Origin: Anticarsia gemmatalis | Lineage: Eukaryota; Arthropoda; Insecta; Lepidoptera; Erebidae | NCBI RefSeq assembly: GCF_050436995.1 | Contig: NC_134766.1 | Coordinates: 1,116,001-1,180,000 of the forward strand | Direction of reading: 5' to 3' | DNA length: 64,000 bases | In this document: piece by piece, positions 1-11,229 of the stretch | How the letters are laid out: the number at the start of each line of letters is the position of its first letter | How positions within the stretch are numbered: the first letter of the stretch is position 1 | The notes under the pieces: generated by a model | What the model was told of the DNA's origin: nothing | What the model saw: the letters and a program-made list of their open reading frames with translations, nothing else | The model's database searches: none | Program-made: the position numbers and the translations under genes

Positions 1-841
1 TTTTTCCCATGGTTTTTGTTGTGTAAATTGGTCATTACCTCAATGCTCTATAGCTCATAAAATATCTTTGCGTGTTTTGTTTTTCTGACTGAGTTGTCAA
101 CCTAGACTCCACTCATAAGAAAATGACTACATCTTGAATGAACTAAGCACAGCTGATATGCTTCAAAATACATACATATTATTATTGATAAATTTACAAC
201 CAAGTTCAGAACAGCTACTTTTGCTCACACGTTGCATTCATTTGTGTATCTTAGTTGACAACTAGTGTGGATACGTCAAATTGATAACCACTATTCTGAG
301 CATCCAAATCCATGAGAACAAATAACACTTATAAAATAATACTCCTTAACCCATATTTTCATCTTCTTTTTATTTCAAACAGTTGGTAAAAACTTAACCG
401 TTTTGCCAACAAAAACGCCATAGCGGTTGACGTCGTATCGTGCCGTGGAGGCCGCCATATTACTGTCATGGCGGCCGAGCGTGACGATAATGAACGAAAT
501 TATTCTATTAAATTATGGGACTATGATGTGCTAGGAAAATGTCGGTATAGTGACGATAAATGGTTGTTTTTTATTGATGGTCTTCGAACGTAAATATACA
601 TCGTTGGGCCACCTATTATGATCATCGACCACACACGACTTAGTCTGCGTGGTAACGAGATTTCAGTTTCCCTCCTACAAGTCATAGCGTAATATTACAT
701 AGCCTATGATCTATACCTCAATAAAGGTACTATTTAAAAAAGCAACTCGAACCAGTAGTTCCTGAGATGAGTATGAGACTGCGATCAAACTAACAAACTA
801 TTCAGTTTTAAATTTTATAATCGTTGTTAGACTCCATAGCT

Positions 842-1035
842 CCTAGGGCCTGGCTCCTTTTTTTATGCCTTCTTGGCCATCTAAACCGTGGGTTTGATTC
901 CTACACGGAATAATTATTTGTGCGATCTACAAATAATTGTTTCGGGTCTGGTTGTACCTTGTGTCTATTGTTTGTATGTTTGTATAAGTCCCCGCGGCAC
1001 AAGAGCAAGTGTTGGAGCGGGAGTAGCCTTTAAAA
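842..1035 (+). mobile_element. tRNA-derived SINE, copy with decayed head
   Basis: It contains a B-box-like gggtttgattc followed by acacggaataattatttgtg, tttcgggtctggttgtacc and the tail gcacaagagcaagtgttgg, cggga. The same body is seen at 50650-50852 and, inverted, at 9224-9384. Confidence 0.75.
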
Positions 1036-1452
1036 AAAAAGATTATAATATATGAATAGAAGTTCAAAATTGAAAACTGTATGAGGATAATTCTGCCTAC
1101 CTGCCTTTCTAGCTCACGTTTGCCTTCGTATTGCATCAAACGTGGATCATTATGAAGAATTGCACGTAGTTGTCCATTTATCTATAGCTTATAACGCAGC
1201 TATAATTCTATAAGCCATTAGGTGGCAAAGGTCACTGCAGTTGCATCGTAATTGGATTTTACGTAACGCTTGGAAAACTTGCGTACTTTATTATTATGAA
1301 CGTCCCTCGTGTTTGTGTGTTTGAACGCAATAAACTCAAGAACGGCTGAACTGTGCAAAAAATTACTAGTGATTCGTAAGGAAGGTTTGGTTTATAATAG
1401 GTACCTTAAGGTTTTACGAGCCTTTTGTGAAACAAGACACGTTTGATAAAAT

Positions 1453-1545
1453 TCACGATGGTTAAGGTTGTTAACGAGCCGTTTTGTGTGGGAGTCGTGG
1501 GTTCGATTCCCATATAGAACAACTTACTTGTAAATTTAATCTACA
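1453..1545 (+). mobile_element. SINE head fragment
   Basis: gatggttaaggttgttaac, then gtcgtgggttcgattcccat: A-box-like and B-box-like pieces in tRNA-like spacing. The rest of the element has diverged beyond what I can align. Confidence 0.5.
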
Positions 1546-4150
1546 AAACGTTTTCCAAGTATTTTTGCGTATTTCATCATCTTCTATCATTTAATTGTAT
1601 AAATATGTACCATTATTAGGACAAAGAACAATTTTATGTAGTTCTATACAAATGTAAATTATTTAATTAACTTGGAATATCAGATCAACGACATTTATTA
1701 CTATTTCATGGTCAATGTCAAAAATACGCATACATTAAAATTCTCATCGTATTTAAGATCTATTTAGCTATTTAATAGTAGTCATTTTAGTTTACAAACC
1801 GCGATATTTTTAAAAACTTTATTCTTTAACTCACAGTAATATAAATTAAGCAAAATAACTAATTAAAATTCGCACATTAAAAAAAACAAAGACAGCCATC
1901 TTGGAATCCGTTAATTTAAATGCGATTCTTCAAACGTGTTTACCAGCCATTATACTTCGCAAATGAGCATAAATATGTGGCAAAAACTGAAGGCATCCGG
2001 GTGAGTACCATTCATATAAACAAGCCTTTTATTTTACATATTTTTTGTCTCGCTTTTTCAATGGTTCAAGGATGAGTGACGTCATGACTCTTCGTTATAT
2101 TCAATTATATCTTTGGATTGTTTTTGAAGTAATATTCTGTTTTAAGGCAGGTAATTTTTGTGTTGTAGAGATTTGAAATATGTATATGGAGATCTCTGTA
2201 TGTATCTCAGTAGTATGCGAATGTAGATCACGAGGTTTTGGAATCGATTCCTAAAGCGGTTAAAGGGATAGCACACTCGTGAGTCTATAAACTTTTTGTA
2301 AAAATGGTCTGGAAGGAAGGCCTGTGGGCTTACTTCCTACAAAATCGAAGTCTATGGCAATGATTAAATTTATATGTCTTTGAAATATCACGTTCACACT
2401 CGAAGCTGCAGGCAAAAGAGCCGTTGACATCTATGTCCGTTAGTAGGGAAGGAGGTGAGCTTACACCAGTCACATAAGCAAACTAAGTGATACCACGGCG
2501 ACCATAGGATCTTCAAATAACTATAATCAGCCTTCCATATTCCAGATTCATTTAAATGCATTCAACCCCATTTTGTACAAAGCGCGGCGGTGTCGTGCGC
2601 ATGCGCATGCGCATGGCGGTGCAGTCAGGCGTCGCCGTGTTATTGACGTCGTGTCAAGGTGCACGCAGGGGACACTTGTTAACTCATTATTGTAATAGAG
2701 TTTATTATGCCTAGCCCTTAAATGCACCGGTTGTGACTTTCATAGTTTCGAGCTCGAGTCTCGGGTTTGAATAAATAAATTGAGTTTTACTGCGTCTGCG
2801 AAGAAGGGATTCTGATCGTCGTGCAAAATCACTGCGATTCTACTAAAAAATTGTGTCAATATTTCGGTTTAGAAAATCATCTTTGAAAAACAGCGGTATG
2901 AAAGTTGGGGTTCGGTGTTTTGTTGTAATCTATTCTAATTTAATTGCACTAGCTTCTGTGGCAATAATTATTGAGTAAAGATATTTTCACTTAAGGTTCA
3001 CAAAACTAAGGGAGGTACTATCTACTGTAACAAACATACAAAACGAGTAACATTAGAGCACCGGTTCCGTCTGCGCTAGAAGATTAACCGATTATAACTG
3101 CCATGCGATTCCTTCCGCATTCCTAGCCTATGTTTCACTATGCAGTACACATATACTCGCGGACACTGCGCCGATCGAAAATATTTAATTGTTATTGAGA
3201 ATAATGCCCAGTTTCACTCGTATTTGTAGTGATTTCTTAGTTCGTTTTATATATTTCTGACTTATTTCAACATGTCAAAGATAACTATATATACTATCAA
3301 TCAGATTTAAAAACAATATGTATGTATATAAACGCATTCATGAGAAAGGCTATCTACTATAGAGCAAATTCATGTTGGATTTTGTGACGTTTCAGCGCTT
3401 ACAGGGTTAAGTTAGAATGGGCCTGGAAGCAAGCAACGTGAGAGTTTTGCGGTAGTTGCTGTTTGATCCCGCTACTATGATTTTGGAAATATATAAAACT
3501 TGGTCATTATAAGCTAGATTATTCGCGCATGCGAGAATACATACTAAATATGACTCCTTTTCCCCATTGATTAAGCAGAAACCAAAGAACGCCACGCAAA
3601 CTATAATCTCAATTTACTACATATTTTTAACAAATGGGGTGCCGGCACTACAATTTCGTAGGTCACTATTAAGAGTGAACTAAATGTGTGAACCGCACGC
3701 GTTGCTTTCTGCGTTAGATAACATCACAGGCAGCCGCGCTCAAGTCTCAAGCCACGGTCCGCTTGCTCACTGACGACTATCAACTGATTATCTTACAAGA
3801 TTTAGAAGATTGTACTCGGAAGTTGAAGAGGGAAACACTTTTTTTGTAGAATTTGCATAAAGTATATGTCGAGATTTAGATTTTTTGTAAAATTGTATAT
3901 AGATTTTGTCCGGACATAACTTCTTAAGCTTTCCAGATTCAGGATTAACAAGTTGGTTGAAGGTTTGGGGAGTCTTACTTTAATCACATTTTGTAGGAAA
4001 TTACTGAAACGTATACCGAATACTCTGGTCTAACATTTCGAAAAAAATATTATCCAACTGACAGAAAATTGTTTTTATTCTATTTATTTTCTTACCTTCG
4101 TACAATTCCACCGATAAAGTCGGACTTAATGTAAGAGGCATTTTCTACAG

Positions 4151-4286
4151 TGTGGTGAACCTAAACTCCACCTAAACTCCTTCTACTCTATGGTAGATGC
4201 CATATATTAATCATATAACGATTTGGCATTCTCTGTCAATATATATATCAAACACGTAATGCTTGTATTTTATTAATACATAATAT
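4151..4286 (+). repeat. Left LTR
   Basis: 136 bp, identical to the copy at 5369-5504. The LTR starts with TG but does not end with the usual CA. Confidence 0.93.
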
Positions 4287-4296
4287 TGGCGACGAG
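4287..4296 (+). other. Primer binding site of the LTR element
   Basis: tggcgacgag lies immediately after the left LTR. TGG pairs with the CCA end of a tRNA; I cannot say which tRNA. Confidence 0.6.
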
Positions 4297-4318
4297 AAAA
4301 AAAAAAAACTGAACCTAA

Positions 4319-5017
4319 ATGGAAAAATTACGTAAAAAACGGAGCACCCTACGTGGGATGCTCACCAGACTCGATACCTACATCGAGCAGAGGGCGACGA
4401 TGTCTGACGAGGACATCACCGCTCGCTCCGCAGCCTTGAAGGACACCATAACAGCACTGCGAGAGTTACAAGAGAAGATAGAAAACAAAACCATAGATGA
4501 TAACGATGAAACAGCGTATTTACACGAACAAAATTACGGCTACGAATTCGAAGAACTTCACACTATTTTAGTATCAAAACTTTTAACAAAAAAAAACATT
4601 ATTCAAGGTCAGCGACAGGAAGACCAACATAGAATATACCAATACCATAAGATTATACCAAAAATACAATTTAATCCTTTACATGAATCAGAAACGTTCA
4701 ATAACTTTAAAAAACGTCTGGAAGTGTACTTTAGACTTAATGAAATTACTGAGCCCCACATGAAGACAAATATTCTTCTGTCTACATTATCACCAGAACT
4801 CCATGAAAAATTATGTGATTTAATAGCACCAGACGAACCATTGAATAAGACATTTAACGAAATTACTGAAACACTTGACGACTACTTAGACCCAAAACCT
4901 AGCAAATGGGTTCTACAACATAAATTTATATCGAGAACTCAAAAATCGGATGAAACAGTAGCGCAATACGCCGCAGATTTAAAAGGGGTAATCTTCAAGA
5001 GAAACTTGTCATGGTAA
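4319..5017 (+). pseudogene. Truncated gag-like ORF of the LTR element
   Basis: An open frame of 232 codons starting at the first ATG after the primer site. It has a charged N-terminal helix-like region, then the segment around ETFNNFKKRLEVYFRLNEI, typical of capsid regions of Ty3/gypsy-like gag proteins (family knowledge). It stops just after the deletion junction with a short out-of-family end (FKRNLSW). No zinc knuckle is left, so it is a 3'-truncated gag and not a working polyprotein. Confidence 0.75.
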
Positions 5018-5349
5018 AAACTCGCCTCAGACGGACACCAAACTTGAATGGTCAGACACCTTATCAGTTAATGTTTGGAAGAGAAGTTCGAACAGCATTA
5101 CACTGCATGTTTCTAAACACCCATAAGGAAACGACATCAAAACATCAAGAGATCAAGGTCAGACAGTTGGAAGTCGGCGAACGAGTACAGGCCCGTGACT
5201 ACACGAGTGCTAAGCACCATTGGCAGTTTGGTACTATCACAAGACGTCTAGGCCGACTTCATTATGAGATCCGCACCGACAACGGCGATGTCTGGCGCCG
5301 ACACCTCAACCAGGTGTTGGCTGCATCTTATATTCAGCAGAACAGCTAA
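5011..5349 (+). pseudogene. C-terminal integrase remnant of the LTR element
   Basis: This 112-codon frame overlaps the end of the gag piece by 7 bases in another frame. It contains NGQTPYQLMFGREVRTA, the conserved region after the integrase catalytic core in Ty3/gypsy-like elements (normally TPxxLMFGR), and a chromatin-end domain-like stretch (VGERVQARDY and then HHWQFGTITRRLG). The catalytic core is absent. The ATG is probably fortuitous, since the frame is the 3' end of a former pol. Confidence 0.78.
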
Positions 5350-5368
5350 GAGGTTAGGAGGGGAGAAA

Positions 5369-5504
5369 TGTGGTGAACCTAAACTCCACCTAAACTCCTT
5401 CTACTCTATGGTAGATGCCATATATTAATCATATAACGATTTGGCATTCTCTGTCAATATATATATCAAACACGTAATGCTTGTATTTTATTAATACATA
5501 ATAT
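5369..5504 (+). repeat. Right LTR
   Basis: 136 bp, identical to the left copy, directly preceded by a purine tract and followed by the ACAG duplication. Confidence 0.93.
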
Positions 5505-5904
5505 ACAGTCAACCTTTGGATGATACAGGGATATTTAAAATCAAATTCAAAATTTTGCGAACTTTTGCTTAGCTACCCAGATGAAAAGACATTTAACCAC
5601 ACCTTCCGTAAGCTGTATAAGTTCACCCGGTTTCTGCCTATTGTCTGTCGTATAAACTATAATTATGTATCGTTATATAATCCACATTGTTTTGGCAAGA
5701 GAATATCATTTGATGTAATTAGAATTTCCATTGTTCCATCATCTTTCGATGCAGATGGGGACTTAACACGATAATAAAACATTAAATGTTTATTACTACG
5801 GAAAAATCTGGTGTTATTGGTCACTGCCTACCCCTATATTATTTACGTACGTACGTAAATCAGATGTAAAGAATTGTATAAAATTTACCATTTGAAAATC
5901 CAGG

Positions 5905-6152
5905 GTATCATGTTATAATCCAGGTAACTGGGTTGTGGAGGTCCGATAGGCAGTCGCTCCATGTAAAAATGCGCTCTCATAAATGCTATTTTTAACATGT
6001 AAAATTTCACATGCCAATTGCAGGCAAGATGGGACGAACTTTTAAGATATGAGACTACTATGTATCCTATTTTGTGTGAAATAAATTTCATTTCATAAAA
6101 TACTAGTATTCAGCTTCATTCGATGAGACTGGAAGCCGACTCCAACATAGTT
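5905..6152 (-). repeat. Interspersed repeat 'tggagcgactgc' family, inverted copy
   Basis: Read on the minus strand it has gactggaagccgac and later catggagcgactgcctat, cggacctccacaacccagtt, acctggattataac, the same order as the copy at 42555-42830. Element class unknown. Confidence 0.7.
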
Positions 6153-6689
6153 AGAAGAAATGCTGATTATGTACCTATCAGAACAATAATAAACGTTTGA
6201 ATAAAATATTACCTGTCTATAAGCGGTAAAGTGAAAAACAAGAGAATAGACTTTCATGCAGTTTTCACAAATAAACTTAGTGATTTATGAAGGAAGCTAA
6301 TTAAGATGTTATGTAAATTGACTGAGATATAACAATATAATTAAAAATGCCACTCAATTTAGTCAGACTAAGAAACGGGCAAGCAATAGTAACAATTGAT
6401 TTTAAACCCAAATTAGTCACTAATTGGGGTTTAAAAAGTATAATATTTCATATCATTGTTAGATTACAACGCGTAACCATTTTGTATCTAGCGTATTGTT
6501 TCTTATGTAGTGCGCAGTTACTCGTAAACCTAGTTCGAGACTTATCTATTGTGGTTACATAGCCTTACTTGTTTTTGTGGCGAAGAAACTATGATGTGCT
6601 CCAAGCTTAGCTCGAACAGAAATAGTTTTTAGTTGAAATTCACTACATCTATCCATCTACAGTCGATCTACAGTCAGAAACGTTCAAGC

Positions 6690-6915
6690 CACCTGATAGG
6701 CCTTTGACATAAGTTAACGACTGTTATTTTAATTTGGCAACAACCGGGATCAACTTTTTACGTGCCCTCCTGAACACGGTGACGTTCAGTTCAAATACCA
6801 CTATGCGGTCACCCATCTAAGGAGTGTCTGCGCCATAGTTGCTTTATGGATTATCGTCCCTTTTGCAGGAAAACCCTTCCAAATAGTTCGAGTGCTTACT
6901 AAGGGGCGGAAATTG
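6690..6915 (+). repeat. Diverged copy of the 'tggttagtggtcaacc' repeat
   Basis: It shares aggcctttgacataagttaa, caacaaccgggatc, cgtgccctcc and caaataccactatgcggtca with copies at 25530, 37850 and 45974; the head is missing. Confidence 0.7.
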
Positions 6916-7294
6916 GCTGTGGTCGAAAAAAATATCATAATAGTTTTTTTTTGTCTGCTCTATCGGAAACATACTACAATGTAAATATAGATCCTTTGAT
7001 CTACACTTACGTATTTGCACTTAGACCTTTGCATCCTAAAGACTTCAAAGTTAATCACTCAGTATGTATGTAGAACAAGTTTTAATACGTAAACAGACTT
7101 AATCACAGTAGTTATGCACAATTACATACATTTACGTGTATGGCACGTGTATGCTAAGTTGTCCTTTAAACAAGATGGCGGCTGTTCTTATTTGTGTCAA
7201 TTATCGATGCTGTGATGTATGGAAGTAGAATGTTTGTTACGAAAAGCCCTTGGACTAGAACGAATACAATATGGAATAATAATGATAATAGTGG

Positions 7295-7385
7295 TTAAGT
7301 CCCCAACCCGCACTTGGCCAGCGTGGTGGACTCAAGGGCTCCCTCGTTTGGGAGTAGACCGTTGCATCACTGCAGGGCAAAGGTC
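7295..7385 (+). mobile_element. Inverted partial copy of the same SINE tail
   Basis: ttaagtccccaacccgcact, tggccagcgtggtggactca and tcgtttgggag repeat, on the opposite strand, the tail of the SINE at 7371-7655. The two together form a hairpin-capable inverted repeat at 7301-7450. Confidence 0.8.
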
Positions 7386-7655
7386 TCCTCCCAAACGACG
7401 GGGAGGGGTAAGGCCTTAAGTCCTCCACGCTGGCCAAGTGCGGGTTGGTAGCTTTGCACGCCCCCAATAAATGTATTAAACAAATTTTAGGCACGCAAGG
7501 TTTCCTCACGATGTTTTCCTTCACCGTTAGAGCAAGTGATAATTATTTCTAATACACACGTAACTGCGAAAAGCCATTGGTGTGTTGCCTCGGGATCGAA
7601 CCTTACACCACTTGCGTGGGAGGTGCCAATTTAAACCACTCAGCTATCACTGCTG
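7371..7655 (-). mobile_element. Full-length tRNA-derived SINE
   Basis: On the minus strand: an A-box-like tagctgagtggtttaaa, a B-box-like ggttcgatcccgaggc, then attagaaataattatcactt, cacttggccagcgtggagg and ggagacctttgccctgcagt. The same order of blocks occurs at 52300-52600, so this is one SINE family. A second partial copy in the opposite orientation abuts its 3' end. Confidence 0.8.
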
Positions 7656-8885
7656 AGTAGTTAAGTGTTCGAGAAAAAACCATTTGATAAAACGAAGTAC
7701 ATTCTCTTATCTTTCCGCACAAGTGACGAGCGCAGAGCGTGTGAAGTTACACGGTATTATAATATCACATACTGTTACTGTTAGTATTGAGCTGTTATAT
7801 TAAACATTATTTGTTATGTAAGAGATGACTAAGGTGCAGTTGTTTTGGTTTAAGGTTTAGATTATAATGAGATTAATTTTAACACGAGTAGCATAGATCT
7901 GAGAGTTAAAGAATTTGCTTGCGACCATTGCCAGTGTACGCAACGTCAAGGAAGGCAATGCGGTAATTATAATAATATATGTTTACTCATTTAGGTCATT
8001 TTAAATATAAATTACAGTGTCTACAGCGGTCTCTGTACTACGTTCGTGGCTTGTATCGCAGGGGCCATACATTTGTACATAATTAGGGGTAGCATAGAGA
8101 TATGTGCAAATTTCGGTTTAAAGTTACTTAAACAGTTAACATAAATTGTGTACAGGATTATAGTATAGTTTACTACAAACTTTGTAATAAAGTGTAAATA
8201 GTCCCGAGAGACAAACGTGAGATGTCGTAAACCAAAGCTAAATGTTCTCCCTTACGTTAAAAACTTAGCATCATTAATCGAAAACTGTTCTGTTTCAGTA
8301 TACAAATACATAAACGTTCAAATAAACATCAAGACGTACCAAAACATAAACCACAAAGTGATACTAAGGATACTTAGCTCGTAAGTAAGACAATAGCATT
8401 CGACCTTGGCATAGACAGACTGAATTAGCCGAAGTAATTATACGTTCATTTAACGTCAAATGAATTTACTTGACAATGTTCCACAGATGTTTCTGTAATT
8501 ACAAGACTCGTGATTGGAAATTAACATTGCCTTTAAAAACGTAGTTAGTTTCATTATTACTGTATTAAAATTGAAAAATGTACTTGTGCGGAGGCAAGCG
8601 GAATCGCAAAAGACATACCTAGGTACTAATATTAATGTTTCTGCCGATCCACAGAAAGATACACAGATCATTTCAGTAATGTCTTGCAAAAAGGTCAGGT
8701 GCGTAGTATTCGTGACAGCAGGTGCTGTAAGGCAAGATGTATGGATGTGAATGAGGCAAGGGATGTCTATAAGGATCGAACCAAGAGGTGTTGTCTAGTT
8801 TCTGCTTACCAATGGGAAGAAGGCGTGATTTTATGCATGTATGTAAAATTCTGGGCACACTGGTGGGTAAACTAATATAAGGCAC

Positions 8886-9010
8886 TAGCTGACCCGCGCA
8901 ACTTTGCTTGCGTTACGTAAGAGTGAATGGGTCATCATTTTCCCCGTTTTTGTAACATTTTTTTCCTGGTCATATTACTCTGCTCCTATTAGTCGTACTA
9001 CTGAGCAGAT
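8886..9010 (+). repeat. 'agctgacccgcgcaac' repeat, partial
   Basis: It begins agctgacccgcgcaactttg, then gtgaatgggtcatcattttc, cccgtttttgtaacat, and tactctgctcctattagtcg. It lacks the 3' part seen in complete copies (42824-43068, 50342-50617, 59699-59966). Confidence 0.75.
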
Positions 9011-9223
9011 AATTCTAGTAAAATGAAACTCTACCAAGCATTTAAGTACATAAAGAATTGTGTATAAAAATAATTGAGAGAAAGAATTTCAATGACAGAT
9101 GTCACAAGCGATAAACAATGGAATTCGCTAATTAGAACTAAAGATACACTGTCTAGACCACTTTAATACACAACTTGTTATTCTTCGTTAAAAGATTTCC
9201 CGGAATAAATCTCTTTAAACGAC

Positions 9224-9384
9224 AACGACTTTTACAAACATACAAACAACGAACACAAAGTAAAACCAAACCCGAATCAACTATTTGTGGATCGCACAAA
9301 TATTTGTTTCCTTTGGGAATCGAAATCACGACCTCCCGACGTACTCATAGTGGCGTGGCTATCTTAACCGCTGTGCCACGAAAG
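9224..9384 (-). mobile_element. tRNA-derived SINE, inverted copy
   Basis: Read on the minus strand: cgtggcacagcggttaagat, gtgatttcgattcccaaagg, aacaaatatttgtgcgatcc and the tttgtatgtttgt stretch. It matches 50650-50852 in order and orientation of blocks. Confidence 0.75.
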
Positions 9385-10529
9385 CTTGTGTTAATCCAGA
9401 TTATAAATAATGTTTGTATCAAAAGCTTTTTACTGTTTTGACGAAATTGTGTAATAATCATACAATTTTATGTATCTTTAATATTAAAATCTTGTAAAAG
9501 TACGAATATATAAAGTTGTAAGTCAGAACGAAGATGGCTCGGTATAATTCAAGGGAATAGATCTAATGATATGATATCTAGAAATGTGTGATAACGATGA
9601 AAGGAATTTTAGGTTAAGTAAACTTTCTTCCCATGAGTTACTGATAAGATAACCATTGATTACCTGAGGGATATCAATATTTCAGTATATTTAACCTAGT
9701 TCTAGCATTTGGAACGAGTAACTAATACGACGAGTGAGAGGTCAAGCGTAGGACCGAAAGTTTTAAATGCTCTCTGAGGCACAAAATGTAGTGTCTTTCT
9801 GGTTATCACTAGTTTAATTAAATTCATTAATTTAGTTTACATTTAAAAAGCAGTAGACTTTCAGTGAATGTGTTTTAAAGTCTGAAACCTTCACGTGTTT
9901 TCAGGCACTTCACGATTAAGGCCAGTATGTAGGTAAGTTTGTAAGGTGGAAATGCAATACTAGGCCAATAAATATCGTTCAGTATATTGTCTTATCGCGT
10001 GATTGTGCCCATAAAAATAGTTTTAATACTAAATTGTTCTTGTTATTACAAAATTTGTAATATTCATGGTTCATTTCCTTTCTGAACTGGTTTGGTTTTG
10101 AATTTATAGAAATCTGGTTTTGATTTTTATTACTAGAGTCGTGACTTCATATAGATTAGGACTTCGATTTAAGATTGTATTTTTTTTATCTGGAAGTATT
10201 TTTTCCCTAGATTCTGCACAGCTATGGACATTTTCCTCTCGGAAAAATTGTGAAAAAGTGAGTTTGGTGCCCTACCCGGTACATGGCAAAAGTTTCATGG
10301 GATCAACAATACGAACAGCGTAATGTAGGTTCATTTATTACACTCATTCCAAAAGGTATGAGTATCATAGATTCTTGTCGTAGATCACACTCATGCTATC
10401 GACAAGTTTTGTATTGTTGAAACTTTTTTGAAGATAAAATACGTGTATTTTCCCATTAAATTATGTTTTTTTGTTGTTGAGCAAACGTCCCCTCTTAACT
10501 TATTCATCGATCTCTATCTAAATATATAT

Positions 10530-10790
10530 ACCTAACTCAAAGGTGACCGACTGACTGACATAGTGATCAAAGAATCGAAATCGAATCGCACAGCCCAAAC
10601 CACTGGACGGATCAGGCTGAAATTTGAAATGCAGGTCGATGTTATGACGTAGGCATCCGCTAAGAAAGGATTGTTATCAATTCTACCCCCAAGTGGATAA
10701 AATAGGGGATAAAAGTTTGAAAATTTCTGTCCTAAGTCACAAACCACGACTAAGTCGCGGGAAAAAGTTAGTGTCAAGAAGTCAATGTCT
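10530..10790 (+). repeat. Decayed retroelement-like 3' tail
   Basis: It starts with short GACTGACT repeats, then ccactggacggatcaggctg, aaatttgaaatgcaggtcga, and ends cgactaagtcgcgggaaaaa, gttagt. This layout is common in lepidopteran interspersed repeats (general knowledge); I cannot place it in a named family. Confidence 0.55.
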
Positions 10791-11034
10791 TTAGCTGATT
10801 CTTTAGTATGTATGAACCAACTGGTCGTAAGAAGTTGTCTGTATGACCCTCAGGCTGTCAAACAAGTTGTGCAGAGATGTCAACCGGCATTGACGTATAA
10901 ATACTGTTAATCGAATGACCCCGAATAAGCCAGTGAGCATTCTTGGCACAGGTTTGTGATGAAGGAACTCAAATATCAGAGTGACTGAGCCTGTGGAATG
11001 AGTATGAGTATTAACCGCAAGAATCTATGTATAA

Positions 11035-11229
11035 GGTCGGGGAAAAAGTCTTTTCGCATTATAGTATGTATGAACTTGTAATAAAATCTCTTTGGCTTCA
11101 AAAATCACAAATGAGTACACGGTTCATTAAGTTTCTTTCAGTGAGCTCGTGAGGTACCCAAATATCTAGTATCGAGTATTTATTACAAGTTCATATATAC
11201 TATAAAGCGAAAAAACTTTTTCCCCGACC
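11035..11229 (-). mobile_element. Mariner-derived MITE, copy 1
   Basis: Terminal inverted repeats begin ggtcggggaaaaagtctttt and run about 50 bases into taataaaatc. Read on the minus strand the interior encodes LDIWVPHELTERNLMNR, a conserved part of mariner transposase, in frame between the inverted repeats. It is a deletion derivative of a mariner-family DNA transposon. Confidence 0.85.

Larger units (their letters stand above)
1..4084. other. Non-coding stretch
   Basis: No coding exon seen. It holds SINE-like remnants at 842-1035 and 1453-1545, and two short CpG-rich patches: 415-490 (around ggaggccgccatattactgt) and 2580-2670, which includes the alternating run gcgcatgcgcatgcgcatgg and a nearby GACGTC. 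These patches could be regulatory, but nothing decides it. Confidence 0.5.
4151..5504 (+). mobile_element. Non-autonomous LTR retrotransposon, internally deleted
   Basis: Two 136-bp LTRs (4151-4286 and 5369-5504) are identical base for base, start TGTGGTGAAC and end TACATAATAT. The insertion is flanked by ACAG on both sides (4147-4150 and 5505-5508), a 4-bp target duplication. A primer binding site beginning TGGCGACGAG follows the left LTR, and a purine tract (aggttaggaggggagaaa) precedes the right LTR. The interior keeps only a gag piece and an integrase tail; protease, reverse transcriptase, RNase H and most of integrase are missing. It could move only with enzymes from a full-length relative. 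Identical LTRs imply a recent insertion. Protein remnants suggest the Ty3/gypsy group. Confidence 0.92.
4085..5545 (+). repeat. Older interspersed repeat split by the LTR element
   Basis: The flanks (cggacttaatgtaagaggcattttctacag on the left, tcaacctttggatgatacaggga on the right) join into a sequence resembling 55383-55440 (ggacttaatgccaaaggcat, ttttctgccagtctacctt, ggggtgatgcagaga). The LTR element therefore inserted inside an existing repeat copy. Confidence 0.7.
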
